Positions 1 to 7,556 of a stretch of DNA of 64,000 bases are shown piece after piece. The stretch spans positions 50,687 to 114,686 of the forward strand of contig JAUSCI010000061.1 of assembly GCA_030651305.1 (NCBI GenBank), written 5' to 3'. Source of the stretch: Sulfuritalea sp. (GTDB lineage: Bacteria > Pseudomonadota > Gammaproteobacteria > Burkholderiales > Rhodocyclaceae). A model generated the notes under the pieces. The model did not search any database and had not been told where the DNA came from. It saw only the letters and a program-made list of their open reading frames with translations. The translations under genes and the position numbers were made by a program. Positions within the stretch are counted from its first letter, which is position 1, and the number at the start of each line of letters is the position of its first letter.

Positions 1-107
1 CCGGGCTCACGACGAATATGCACAAAGTCGGCCCGCGCCTCCCGCAGTGCAACGGACAGCCAGCCTTGTTCAGTTCTTCGTTTGAAAAAGTTTGGCACTG
101 GACTCAT
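1..107 (-). CDS. mshI: MshI-like pilus assembly protein, N-terminal fragment
   Basis: Only the first 35 codons are inside the window; the gene runs off the left edge. The ATG is at 107-105 and the peptide begins MSPVPNFFKRRTEQGWLSV, continuing into a segment with ADFVHI. A basic FFK motif followed by a short strand that opens an actin-like (PilM/MshI) ATPase fold is typical of MshI, which couples the inner-membrane MSHA platform to its partners MshJ and MshK. Position supports this: the rest of the window's first 14 kb is an MSHA pilus locus. A -10-like TATAAT lies 20 bp upstream. Because only 35 residues can be read, the family call rests mainly on context. Confidence 0.55.
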   Translation of the reverse strand, partial: MSPVPNFFKRRTEQGWLSVALREARADFVHIRREP

Positions 108-127
108 CGATACCCATTATCGGGGCG

Positions 128-156
128 ATTATACTAACCAACAACCTGCCGCAAGC
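128..156 (-). promoter_or_regulatory. Putative sigma70 promoter for mshI
   Basis: On the minus strand TATAAT (133-128) is preceded after 17 bp by GCTTGC (156-151). The -10 is perfect and the -35 is poor. The predicted transcript would start about 14-15 nt before the mshI ATG, leaving room for a ribosome binding site. Confidence 0.4.
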
Positions 157-368
157 CACGATATCAAGAGGGAATCAATTGTTAATGCATCGTTAGGCGT
201 GCGCTGGAAATAGCCGGGAACGTTCGGCAAGGACAGGGTCTTGAACAAGCGCGGCGGCATAAATCGGTATGCGGCGAATGCCGCCGCGCGAACTCCGCCG
301 TTGTAGCCCTGGTCGAACCACTGCCTATGGTAGGCTGACAGCCGTTGATCCAACTGGAAACTCGTCAT
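129..368 (-). CDS. Small hypothetical protein, 79 residues, doubtful
   Basis: An ATG-started frame of 79 residues with a tyrosine/phenylalanine-rich middle (QWFDQGYNGG, FMPPRLFKTLSLP, VPGYFQRTPNDA) and a short hydrophobic C-terminus. The amino-acid mix looks protein-like, but I recognise no family. Its 3' end overlaps the putative mshI promoter, which argues either that it is a decayed gene or that it is not expressed. It lies between mshI and a broken nucleotidyltransferase gene, so this interval may be a small insertion of accessory DNA into the pilus locus. It could be a remnant of a larger protein. Confidence 0.25.
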   Translation of the reverse strand: MTSFQLDQRLSAYHRQWFDQGYNGGVRAAAFAAYRFMPPRLFKTLSLPNVPGYFQRTPNDALTIDSLLISWLAAGCWLV

Positions 369-449
369 GCTGACGATCTACATTCACGATCCCAAGAACT
401 TGGTTTCCCATGCTGGTCGAGCAGGCTGCCCGGAACGATTGCTGATGCC

Positions 450-653
450 ATGAAGATCGCCGAACTACTTCAGTCGCTTGCGGACGCACAAGTCCACTAT
501 GTGCCGGTCGGCGGATTGGCCGTCGTTTGCATGGTTTTTTGCGCGCCACCTTCGATATCGATCTGGTGCTGGCAATGAAGCGCATCGCCAACCGGCCCAG
601 GGATCGAATCGACATCGAAGCTCTCGAAAGAATCCTGCGCGGCGAAGATCCGA
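450..653 (+). pseudogene. Broken nucleotidyltransferase (DUF6036/AbiEii-like)
   Basis: The frame opened by ATG 450 reads MKIAELLQSLADAQVHYVPV and then GGLAVV, the typical start of small nucleotidyltransferases of the MNT/AbiEii-like type. At about 526-530 one base appears missing: the next frame continues HGFLRATFDIDLVLA, which supplies the expected HG-x3-T-x-DIDL metal-binding motif. Directly after it comes KRIANRPRDRIDIEALERI, which in intact relatives is near the C-terminus. The roughly 80-110 residues between the two motifs are missing. The gene therefore has at least one frameshift and one internal deletion and cannot make an active enzyme. Relatives are often antitoxin or defence-associated genes; the partner function here is unknown. 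Confidence 0.65.
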
Positions 654-899
654 ATGACAGAAACGAAGCCACGCCAGCGGGCCTCAATTTCGGAAGCGCT
701 CGTGCTTGCCCGTCTTGCGCAGGCCGAACAAATGAGCGAGTTCTTCATCGAGATGTGGCTGCAAAATCCAGCCATGGCCAGACAGGCCGGCGCCCGAGTG
801 CACGCGATGTTGTCGCTGCTTGGCGCCGTGCCGGACTCTGTCTGCCGGGGATTCCGCTTCGCGCGCGGGCAAGCGCCGACTTTTTGTCGGGGACCGTGA
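654..899 (+). CDS. Small helical hypothetical protein next to the broken nucleotidyltransferase
   Basis: 81-residue frame from an ATG at 654 that overlaps the end of the pseudogene. The segment SISEALVLARLAQAEQMSEF followed by FIEMWLQNPAMARQAG looks like two amphipathic helices, far more protein-like than the competing frame. It could be the small partner gene that sometimes accompanies such nucleotidyltransferases, or a frame-shifted remnant. Its last residues (APTF) are encoded by a copy of the dispersed 24-bp repeat, so the natural C-terminus may have been lost. Function unknown. Confidence 0.3.
   Translation: MTETKPRQRASISEALVLARLAQAEQMSEFFIEMWLQNPAMARQAGARVHAMLSLLGAVPDSVCRGFRFARGQAPTFCRGP
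866..886 (+). repeat. Dispersed repeat, copy 1 (partial)
   Basis: CGGGCAAGCGCCGACTTTTT matches the 3' half of the window-wide element. The following GTCGG can pair with CCGAC around the T-run to form a small hairpin. Confidence 0.5.
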
Positions 900-1105
900 A
901 GTGAAGGAACAAGCACTGCACACGATGGCGTCGTGTTCAAGAAATCGAGCCTGGCCCCTTTTGCTCTCGTCGAGAGCCGCCATGCCGCCTTCTGGCAGAA
1001 CCGCCGTACCGCCAGCGCCGACTTTCGCCGCGAGCCGTGAAGTGAAGGAACGAGCGATGCGAACCATGAAACCGTGGTCGATAAAGCGAGCCTGGCCCCT
1101 TTTTC
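872..1105 (+). repeat. Imperfect direct duplication of the mshQ start region, offset 141 bp
   Basis: Bases 872-964 and 1013-1105 match at a constant offset of 141 bp. Shared blocks include AGCGCCGACTTT, CCGTGAAGTGAAGGAAC (894 and 1035) and CGAGCCTGGCCCCTTTT (946 and 1087). The second copy holds the ribosome binding site and signal-peptide start of mshQ; the first encodes a decayed equivalent (RAWPLLL against RAWPLFL). This is a tandem duplication of a gene start, each copy beginning with a dispersed repeat. Confidence 0.75.
1001..1030 (+). repeat. Dispersed repeat, copy 2
   Basis: GCCGTACCGCCAGCGCCGAC at 1003-1022 followed by TTTC: one mismatch to the full core. It lies just upstream of the mshQ ribosome binding site. 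Confidence 0.7.
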
Positions 1106-4100
1106 TGTTCCTGTCCTTATTTGCAGGCGAAGCGGCGGCGGCGGTGTGCACCAGCCTGAGTGCGGGTGACTGGAACGTAATCGGTCGATGGAGTTGCGGG
1201 CATATTCCCGTAGCCGCGGATACAGTGGTGATCGCGCATAACGCTGTTCGTATGCGCAACAACTACACGGTTGCCGGCGTCACGATAAATGCGGGCGCGG
1301 TGCTGAACGATGACGGCAACGACCTGACCGTCAATGGCAACGTCGTCATCAACGGGCAGTTGGGTATCAATCAGGGCGGCGCGCTCAGGATGAGAACAGC
1401 GGGCGCGACTTTGTCCGGCACCGGCATCGTCAAGGATCTCACCATCGAGATTGACGCAGCGAATATTTCCATTCCGGCAGGATCAACTCTGGATTTCGAC
1501 CCGAACGCGGAGATCGACGTCGGCGCGAACCTGGCGGGCAGCCTAACCATCAGCGGTACCGTAACTGCGGCGACGCAGGCTGCGGGGGATCGCGTTATTC
1601 GCGTGTCGACCGGCGGAACATTGACGGTGGGGTCCACCGGCGTTGTCGACGCTCCGAATTCGCGGCTAGAGGTGCGCAATGGTGCAACGGCGACCAACAA
1701 TGGCACTATCACGGTTCGAGATTTGCGCGGGCGTACAGGGACCCCGACACCTGTGTTTACTCAGGGAGTCAACTCGACACTGAATGTCAGCGTGGCTCTG
1801 TGCGCCGCCGCCAATCCATGTACGTTCAATGCCTCGGCAACGGGCAACACCGTCAACTACAACGGCGCCGCACAAACGGTGTATTCACCGGTCGGCGCCA
1901 CCTACGCCAATCTGACCCTGAGTGGCAGCGGTTCTACGACCTTGCCCACGGGCTTGACGGTCGAGGGCAATTTCACCATGTCCAGCACGGCGACCACGAC
2001 TGCACCGGTCGCCCTCACGGTGGGCGGAAACTTCAGCATCGGTGCGGGCAACACCTTCACGCCCGGCACCGGTACGGTGACGCTCAATGGCGCGGCCGCG
2101 CAGATAATTAGCAGCGCGAACCCCGTCAACTTCAATAATCTAACGGTTACGAACGGGGCCAGTCCGAACATCACATTGGCAACCAATGTAACCGTAACCG
2201 GCGCGCTGACGGGTTCGGTAACGCTTACCTCCACCTGCCCGACCGATTACACGCTGACTTACAACGGTGGCGCCACTGTGACGCATAGCTGTCCTCCCAC
2301 AGTGGTGGTCAACTCGATCAATCTTGCCAATCCCAGTCCGACCAGCGCGCCCACTGTTTCGTGGACAGTGACATTCAGCATCGGCGTGACCGGGGTCGAC
2401 GCGACGGCCTTTGCGCTCGCCGCAAGCGGCATGAGTGGCGCCTATATCACTGCGGTGACGGGCGGCGGCACGACCTGGACGGTCACCGCCAACACCGGCA
2501 TCGGCGCCGGCACGCTCGGCCTGGATCAGACCGGTCCCGGATCGGTGGTTCCGACATTGACCGGCACCCTCACTGGGCAGGTCTATACGATTACTTCCAC
2601 GCCACCGCTGGCCGACTACCGCATGGACGAAGCGCTCTGGACAGGCAGCGCCAACGAAGTGGCAGACAGCTCGGGCAACGCCAATCACGCTCAGGCCCTC
2701 AACAGCGCCAGCACCACCGACGGTTCGCGCGCCATCGCTGGCAACCCCGGCACCTGTCGCTACGGCGTATTCGACAACGGCGGCACCATTACCCAAGGCT
2801 ATGTGCAGACGCCCCTGCCCAACCTGACCACCGATTTCACCATCGCGGCATGGATCAGGTCGACCAACAACGCCATCGCCGGACAGCGCATCCTGATCGA
2901 CGACAACAACAACACCACGGGCTATGGCTTCAGCCTGGGCGACGGCGCGGCGGGGAGATTGCGCTTTTTCTCGCGCGGCGTCACGCCGGTGATCTTCGAT
3001 TCCACCTACACCATCGCCAGCAACACCTGGTACTTCGTCGCGGCGGTGGCGAACATCACCAACCAGAAACGCACGCTCTACGTGTTCGACAGTTCCGGCG
3101 CCCTGCTGGCGAGCGACGCCGAGGGCGCGGCATGGACCGGCACCTGGGGCAGCGACGCCGGCCCGGTATCCATTGGCGCGGAAACCAATTCTTCCGGCGA
3201 ACTACCGGCTACTTACCATTTCCACGGCAATCTGGATGAAGTCAGGGTGTACCAGAAGGTGCTGAGTCAGAACGCCCTCGCCGCCATCGCGACCCAGACC
3301 CATGCCTGCCCCATGCCCGACCATTACGAACTGTCCCTGCCGAGCGCCAGCATCAGTTGCCTGCCAAGCACCGTAACCGTGACCGCCTGCGCCGACAGCA
3401 GCAGCCCCTGCAGCAACCCCTCGCCGAACGTCACGAACGAAACCGCCACGCTGGGCACCAGTGCCGGCACGCTCGGCGCCACCACCGTGACCTTCAATGC
3501 CGGCGGCATTGCCACAACGACGCTCAGCCATCCGGCGGCCGGCAACGGCGATCCGGCGACCGTGACCCTTTCAGGCGAAAGCTATGCAGCCACAAATGCG
3601 CGCCAGTGCTGCCCGGATGGAACGAGTTGCGTGGTTGCCAACAGTTGCGCGACGACATTCAGCACGGCCGGCTTCGTGGTTTCCGCATCGGCCGGCGGCG
3701 GCGTGGCGACCATTCCCGCTCAGGTGGCGGGGACCGCGTCGGCCCAGTACTACCTGCGGGCGGTGAAGACCAGCACCACCACCAAGGCCTGCGAATCGGC
3801 ATTGGCAGGGGCAAATACGATTAACTTCGCTTACGAATGCAACAACCCGACAAGTTGCTGGACCAGCAACCTGATGAGCGTGAACGGCGGCAGCGCAACG
3901 ACCATCGCCCGCAACAACAACGGCAGCGTGTCGAGCTACACGTCCGTCGGCATGACATTCGACGTCGACGGCAATGCGCCCTTCACCTTCAATTACAGCG
4001 ACGTCGGACTGGTCACGCTGCACGTTGCCAAGACCGTGAATTCGGCGCCACTGTCGGGTTCCTCGAATGCCTTCGTGGTGAAGCCGGGCGGATTCCTGTT

Positions 4101-5310
4101 GTCGGCCATTCCCGGCAATCCCGCTGCAGCCGATGCGAACGGAGCGACATTTGTCAAGGCTGGCGCGACGTTCAGCGCAACAGTGACCGCCACCACCTCG
4201 GATGGCGTCACTGCGGCGCCCAACTACGGAAAAGAGACCGCTGCGGAGGGCGTCAAGCTCACCGCGAATCTGGTGGCCCCGTCCGGCGGCGCGTCTCCGG
4301 CACTTCAGAATGCGACGGCCTTCGGCGCCTTCACCAACGGCATCGCCACAGGCACCACCTTCGCCTGGAACGAGGTGGGCATCGTCACCCTGACCCCAAG
4401 CGTGGGCGACGCCAACTATCTGGGCGTGGGCGACGTCACCGGCACCGCGACCGGCAATGTCGGCCGCTTCTATCCCGACCATTTCGAAACCACGGTCACG
4501 ACCGCCCCCATGAGCTGCGGCGCCTTGTCGTTCACCCCTGCCTGCCCGTCGGGGAGCCACCTCGCTTACTCCGGCCAGTCCTTCACGCTCGGCGTAACCG
4601 CCTATACCCTGGGCGGCACCAGTGGTGTCGGCATCACCAGCAATTACAGCGCTACGGAGTCCTTCGCCAAGGCCGTGACACTGACCGCCTGGGACGATAT
4701 TGGCAGCACGACATTGCAGAACCCGCCCGCAAGCGGCGGTGCCTTGACCGGCAATTCAGTTCCAGCCGCCAGCTTCACCAGCTTCACCGGCGTGGCCAGC
4801 GCGTCGCCGGTCTATACCTACACGGCAAGCCCGACGGCGCCAACCAACGTGTATTTCCGGGCGATCGACACCGACTCGGCAAGTTCGCTGAATGCCATCC
4901 CGGCCAATTCGGTGGAGGGCGGCCTCAAGGTTGTCAGCGGCCGCCTGCAGATCGAGAACATGTACGGCCCACCTCCCTCCAGGCTCGGCGCCAAGGCCCG
5001 CGCACTTTACTGGAATGGGACGCAATGGGCGCTGAACAGCCGCGACACGGCGTCCGGTGCGGCGACCGGAAACTTTTCCTTTGGCGATACCAGCACCTGC
5101 GTCACGCCGACTTTTTGCGGCATTACGCTGTCGAGCGCGGCCGCACTGCCCGGGGCCGATGGCGAGTTCCGCCTGGTGCTGACTCCGCCCACTTCGGGCA
5201 GCGACCGCCGCAGCGTATTGCTGAATTCGACACTGTCGTACTTGGCAGGCAGTGGCCGCGAGACCTGGGGCAGCTTCCGTGCGCCCTACATCTATCAGCG
5301 GGAGCGCTAA
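1057..5310 (+). CDS. mshQ: MshQ-like secreted pilus-associated adhesin with LamG and DUF6701 regions
   Basis: 1417 residues. ATG 1057 is chosen because AAGGA lies 7 bp upstream and a clear signal peptide follows (WPLFLFLSLFAGEAAAA, cleavage near residue 27). The frame is open further upstream, but that part is duplicated start-region DNA. Residues about 35-480 are Gly/Thr/Asn/Val-rich short strands (TVNGNVVINGQLGINQGG) expected of a beta-helix or stacked beta-sandwich stalk. Residues about 515-740 form a concanavalin-like LamG domain (YRMDEALWTGSANEV, then ATYHFHGNLDEVRVY). The remainder, rich in paired cysteines and Ig-like strands, matches the long DUF6701 C-terminal region of MshQ proteins. 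Role: surface or pilus-tip adhesion, inferred from family. Unlike the Vibrio order, it comes before the minor pilin genes; its stop overlaps the next start (TAATG). Confidence 0.8.
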   Translation: MRTMKPWSIKRAWPLFLFLSLFAGEAAAAVCTSLSAGDWNVIGRWSCGHIPVAADTVVIAHNAVRMRNNYTVAGVTINAGAVLNDDGNDLTVNGNVVINGQLGINQGGALRMRTAGATLSGTGIVKDLTIEIDAANISIPAGSTLDFDPNAEIDVGANLAGSLTISGTVTAATQAAGDRVIRVSTGGTLTVGSTGVVDAPNSRLEVRNGATATNNGTITVRDLRGRTGTPTPVFTQGVNSTLNVSVALCAAANPCTFNASATGNTVNYNGAAQTVYSPVGATYANLTLSGSGSTTLPTGLTVEGNFTMSSTATTTAPVALTVGGNFSIGAGNTFTPGTGTVTLNGAAAQIISSANPVNFNNLTVTNGASPNITLATNVTVTGALTGSVTLTSTCPTDYTLTYNGGATVTHSCPPTVVVNSINLANPSPTSAPTVSWTVTFSIGVTGVDATAFALAASGMSGAYITAVTGGGTTWTVTANTGIGAGTLGLDQTGPGSVVPTLTGTLTGQVYTITSTPPLADYRMDEALWTGSANEVADSSGNANHAQALNSASTTDGSRAIAGNPGTCRYGVFDNGGTITQGYVQTPLPNLTTDFTIAAWIRSTNNAIAGQRILIDDNNNTTGYGFSLGDGAAGRLRFFSRGVTPVIFDSTYTIASNTWYFVAAVANITNQKRTLYVFDSSGALLASDAEGAAWTGTWGSDAGPVSIGAETNSSGELPATYHFHGNLDEVRVYQKVLSQNALAAIATQTHACPMPDHYELSLPSASISCLPSTVTVTACADSSSPCSNPSPNVTNETATLGTSAGTLGATTVTFNAGGIATTTLSHPAAGNGDPATVTLSGESYAATNARQCCPDGTSCVVANSCATTFSTAGFVVSASAGGGVATIPAQVAGTASAQYYLRAVKTSTTTKACESALAGANTINFAYECNNPTSCWTSNLMSVNGGSATTIARNNNGSVSSYTSVGMTFDVDGNAPFTFNYSDVGLVTLHVAKTVNSAPLSGSSNAFVVKPGGFLLSAIPGNPAAADANGATFVKAGATFSATVTATTSDGVTAAPNYGKETAAEGVKLTANLVAPSGGASPALQNATAFGAFTNGIATGTTFAWNEVGIVTLTPSVGDANYLGVGDVTGTATGNVGRFYPDHFETTVTTAPMSCGALSFTPACPSGSHLAYSGQSFTLGVTAYTLGGTSGVGITSNYSATESFAKAVTLTAWDDIGSTTLQNPPASGGALTGNSVPAASFTSFTGVASASPVYTYTASPTAPTNVYFRAIDTDSASSLNAIPANSVEGGLKVVSGRLQIENMYGPPPSRLGAKARALYWNGTQWALNSRDTASGAATGNFSFGDTSTCVTPTFCGITLSSAAALPGADGEFRLVLTPPTSGSDRRSVLLNSTLSYLAGSGRETWGSFRAPYIYQRER

Positions 5311-5771
5311 TGACAATGCCACCCCACACGGCAGCGCCAAGCCAGGCCGGATTCACCCTGATAGAACTCGTGCTGGTGATTGTTCTGCTCGGCATCCTCA
5401 GCGCCGTCATCGCGCCGAACCTGACGCGCGCCGGCGTCGATGGACGGAATTTCGTGGACCGGAGCTTCAACAGCATGCGCTACGCACAGAAGCTAGCCAT
5501 TGCCCAGCGGCGGACGACTTTCGTCTGCATCGGCGCCGATTCTCTGGCGGTCGGCTTTGCCACGGGCTGCGCGGCCCCGGCCAGCGACCCGGGCGGCGGG
5601 GTGATCAATTTCAACAATACCGCGGTTTCCATGACGCCGCTCGAGTTCAGCTTCGATGCGCAGGGACAGGTCGCGGCCCAGCACGACATCGTGGTCAGCG
5701 TGCCCGACACCGGCGATTCCTACACGCTGCGGGTCGAGGCAAACACCGGCTATGTGCATGCACAGCCCTGA
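5310..5771 (+). CDS. mshC: MSHA minor pilin MshC-like (GspH/FimT type)
   Basis: 153 residues with a type III prepilin signal: a short leader ending AGFTLIEL, cleaved before Phe, then one hydrophobic helix (VLVIVLLGILSAVIAP). The C-terminal part is a small beta domain with one Cys pair (VCIGAD, TGCAAP). Size and form fit the GspH/MshC minor pseudopilins that prime pilus assembly. The ATG shares one base with the stop codon of mshQ, and the next pilin gene starts inside its end, so the block is translationally coupled. The assignment to MshC rather than another minor pilin rests on gene order C-D-O-P. Confidence 0.7.
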   Translation: MTMPPHTAAPSQAGFTLIELVLVIVLLGILSAVIAPNLTRAGVDGRNFVDRSFNSMRYAQKLAIAQRRTTFVCIGADSLAVGFATGCAAPASDPGGGVINFNNTAVSMTPLEFSFDAQGQVAAQHDIVVSVPDTGDSYTLRVEANTGYVHAQP

Positions 5772-6297
5772 GCGGCGGCATGGCGGATTCACGCTGATCG
5801 AGACGGTGTTTTTCATCGTCATCGTCGGCGTGGCAATGGCCGGACTGGTTTCCGTCCTGGCCTCGGCCATGCGGGGCGGCGCCGACACGGTTTCGCAGAA
5901 GCAGGCGCTGGCGATTGCGGAGGCGATCGTCGAGGAAATCGCCCTCAAGCCGTTTACCTGGTGCGATCCCGATGACCCTGCCGCCGCAACCGCAACCGGC
6001 ACCGGCGACTGCACCGCCCCGGCGCAGAATCATGAGGGCGCCACTCGCGCCGACTATGACAATGTCAGCGACTACCAGGGCATCGCCTCGATCGCCAGCC
6101 CGGTGACGGAGCAAAGCGGAACCTATTCCTTTCCGGCCGGCTTTGCCGTCAGCAGCCTGAGCGTGACGGCCGAAGCCCTCGGCGGCTTGCCCGCCGTGGA
6201 CTCGCTGCGCATCACCGTCACCGTCACCGGTCCGGGCACCACGCCCGTCACGCTCGACACCTATCGCACACGCTATGCGCCGAATTTCGTCGACTAA
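5758..6297 (+). CDS. mshD: MSHA minor pilin MshD-like
   Basis: 179 residues. The prepilin motif GGFTLIET is followed by FFIVIVGVAMAGLVSVLASA, a hydrophobic segment that interrupts less regularly than in major pilins, as in GspI/MshD. Glu at mature position 5 is kept. A soluble domain with a Cys pair (WCDPDD, GDCTAP) follows. ATG 5758 overlaps mshC by 14 bp; an in-frame ATG also exists at 5752. The downstream mshO-like gene begins within its last codons. It probably sits in the pilus priming complex with the neighbouring minor pilins. Confidence 0.7.
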   Translation: MHSPERRHGGFTLIETVFFIVIVGVAMAGLVSVLASAMRGGADTVSQKQALAIAEAIVEEIALKPFTWCDPDDPAAATATGTGDCTAPAQNHEGATRADYDNVSDYQGIASIASPVTEQSGTYSFPAGFAVSSLSVTAEALGGLPAVDSLRITVTVTGPGTTPVTLDTYRTRYAPNFVD

Positions 6298-7144
6298 TCC
6301 GTCGCCCCGCCGTCCCGCCGGAGCCGACTTTGGCTTTACGCTGATCGAGCTGGTCATTGTCATGGTGCTGATCGGCATCCTCGGCGCGGTGGTGGCAATG
6401 TTCGGCAGCCCGATCCGCGCCGGCGTCGAAGGCCAGCGCCGCGCCGAACTGGCGGATGCGGCAGACACGGCTTACCGGCGGATGGCCCGGGATATCCGGA
6501 CTGCTGTCCCGAACTCGATCCACCTGATCGACGCCCAGACCATCGAGTTCATCCCCAGCAAGGATGGCGGGCGTTATGCCTATGACGAAGCGGGCGACAC
6601 GGGAAATTCGATCAGCTTTACAAGCGCGGCGGATGTGACCTTCGACGTGATCGGTTCCACGTACGCCGCCATTGGTGCGGGAGATTTCATCGTCATCGGC
6701 AACTGGGGCTTTGGCCAGACGCCGGACGCCTATTGCCCGTCCGCGGCCGTGTGCAATCGCGCCGAGGTAGCCAGCTTCGCCAGCCCCACCGTGACGCTGG
6801 TATCGAATCCGTTCGCCTCGCCGGGCGGCCCGGGCCCGACCATATCGCCACCGGGGCAGCGCTTTCAACTGGTTGACGGCGCCGAGAGGGCGGTGACCTT
6901 CCGCTGCGACGCCGCGACCAGGCAGTTGATTCGGTACTGGAACTACGGTTGGGGCAGCGCCTATCTGACCGGCGCCTCAGCGGTGCTGGCGAACAATGTC
7001 GGCTCCTGCGATTTTCAGTACGTCGCCTACCATTCGCAGACCTGGGGCCTGTTCCGCCTTGAATTCACCATGCAGCACGCCGACCTGCCGGGCGACGCGG
7101 CGGTGCAACTGGTCTATCAACTTCATGTCAACAACACGCCCTAA
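6275..7144 (+). CDS. mshO: MSHA minor pilin MshO-like (GspJ type)
   Basis: 289 residues. The leader is unusually long (about 19 residues) before FGFTLIELVIVMVLIG; the hydrophobic helix continues to about residue 42. The large soluble domain contains RRMARDIRTAVPNSI, a motif typical of GspJ/PilW/MshO minor pilins, and two cysteine pairs. The start overlaps mshD by 23 bp. The segment PRRPAGADFG just before the cleavage site is encoded by a copy of the dispersed repeat, so the leader seems to have been built or replaced by that element. An ATG closer to the motif is not available. Confidence 0.72.
   Translation: MRRISSTNPSPRRPAGADFGFTLIELVIVMVLIGILGAVVAMFGSPIRAGVEGQRRAELADAADTAYRRMARDIRTAVPNSIHLIDAQTIEFIPSKDGGRYAYDEAGDTGNSISFTSAADVTFDVIGSTYAAIGAGDFIVIGNWGFGQTPDAYCPSAAVCNRAEVASFASPTVTLVSNPFASPGGPGPTISPPGQRFQLVDGAERAVTFRCDAATRQLIRYWNYGWGSAYLTGASAVLANNVGSCDFQYVAYHSQTWGLFRLEFTMQHADLPGDAAVQLVYQLHVNNTP
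6309..6333 (+). repeat. Dispersed repeat, copy 3, in the mshO leader
   Basis: GCCGTCCCGCCGGAGCCGAC at 6309-6328, then TTTGG: two substitutions against the core. It is in frame and codes RRPAGADFG directly before the prepilin cleavage motif. Confidence 0.65.
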
Positions 7145-7532
7145 CCAGAACCTGCGCCAGCGCGGCGTCGGCATCATAGCCGCGCTGATGGTGACGCTGC
7201 TGATCGGCGGACTGGCGGTGATGCTGGCGCGTATGACGGCGACCCAGGCCGTGTCATACGCACTTGACGACCGCGGGGTTCGCGCTTACTGGGCGGCACG
7301 CGCCGGGCTGGAATGGGGCTCGTATCAGCGCGCGAACAGCTCCTGCGCCCCCAGCACCATCGTGGCCATGCCTGCCACGGCCACGAGTCTCACGGAATAC
7401 CAGGTGACGGTGACCTGCACTGGCTCCGGCCCCGTCCTGCTGACAGCCACCGCCTGCGCACCGGCCTCGGAGTGCGGCGCGCCAACTACGGCCACCTACG
7501 TCGAGCGCGTGGTAACGCGCACCATGCCCTAG
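7125..7532 (+). CDS. mshP: MSHA biogenesis protein MshP-like (PilX type)
   Basis: 135 residues. The N-terminus RQRGVGIIAALMVTLLIGGL replaces the usual FTLIEL, as in PilX/GspK/MshP proteins, which lack the canonical Glu5 and sit at the pilus tip complex. The segment RAYWAARAGLEWGSYQ is characteristic of this family. ATG 7125 overlaps the end of mshO by 20 bp. One Cys pair is likely in the short soluble part. With mshC, mshD and mshO it completes the minor pilin set. Confidence 0.72.
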   Translation: MSTTRPNQNLRQRGVGIIAALMVTLLIGGLAVMLARMTATQAVSYALDDRGVRAYWAARAGLEWGSYQRANSSCAPSTIVAMPATATSLTEYQVTVTCTGSGPVLLTATACAPASECGAPTTATYVERVVTRTMP

Positions 7533-7556
7533 CCTGGAAGCGCTCCGGCTCAGTTC

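Noticed and set aside
3837..5300. A long frame in the second register of mshQ that runs into mshC
   Set aside because: The Arg/Gln/His-rich translation is a shadow of the repetitive mshQ sequence; only its last part, from 5310, is the real mshC gene.
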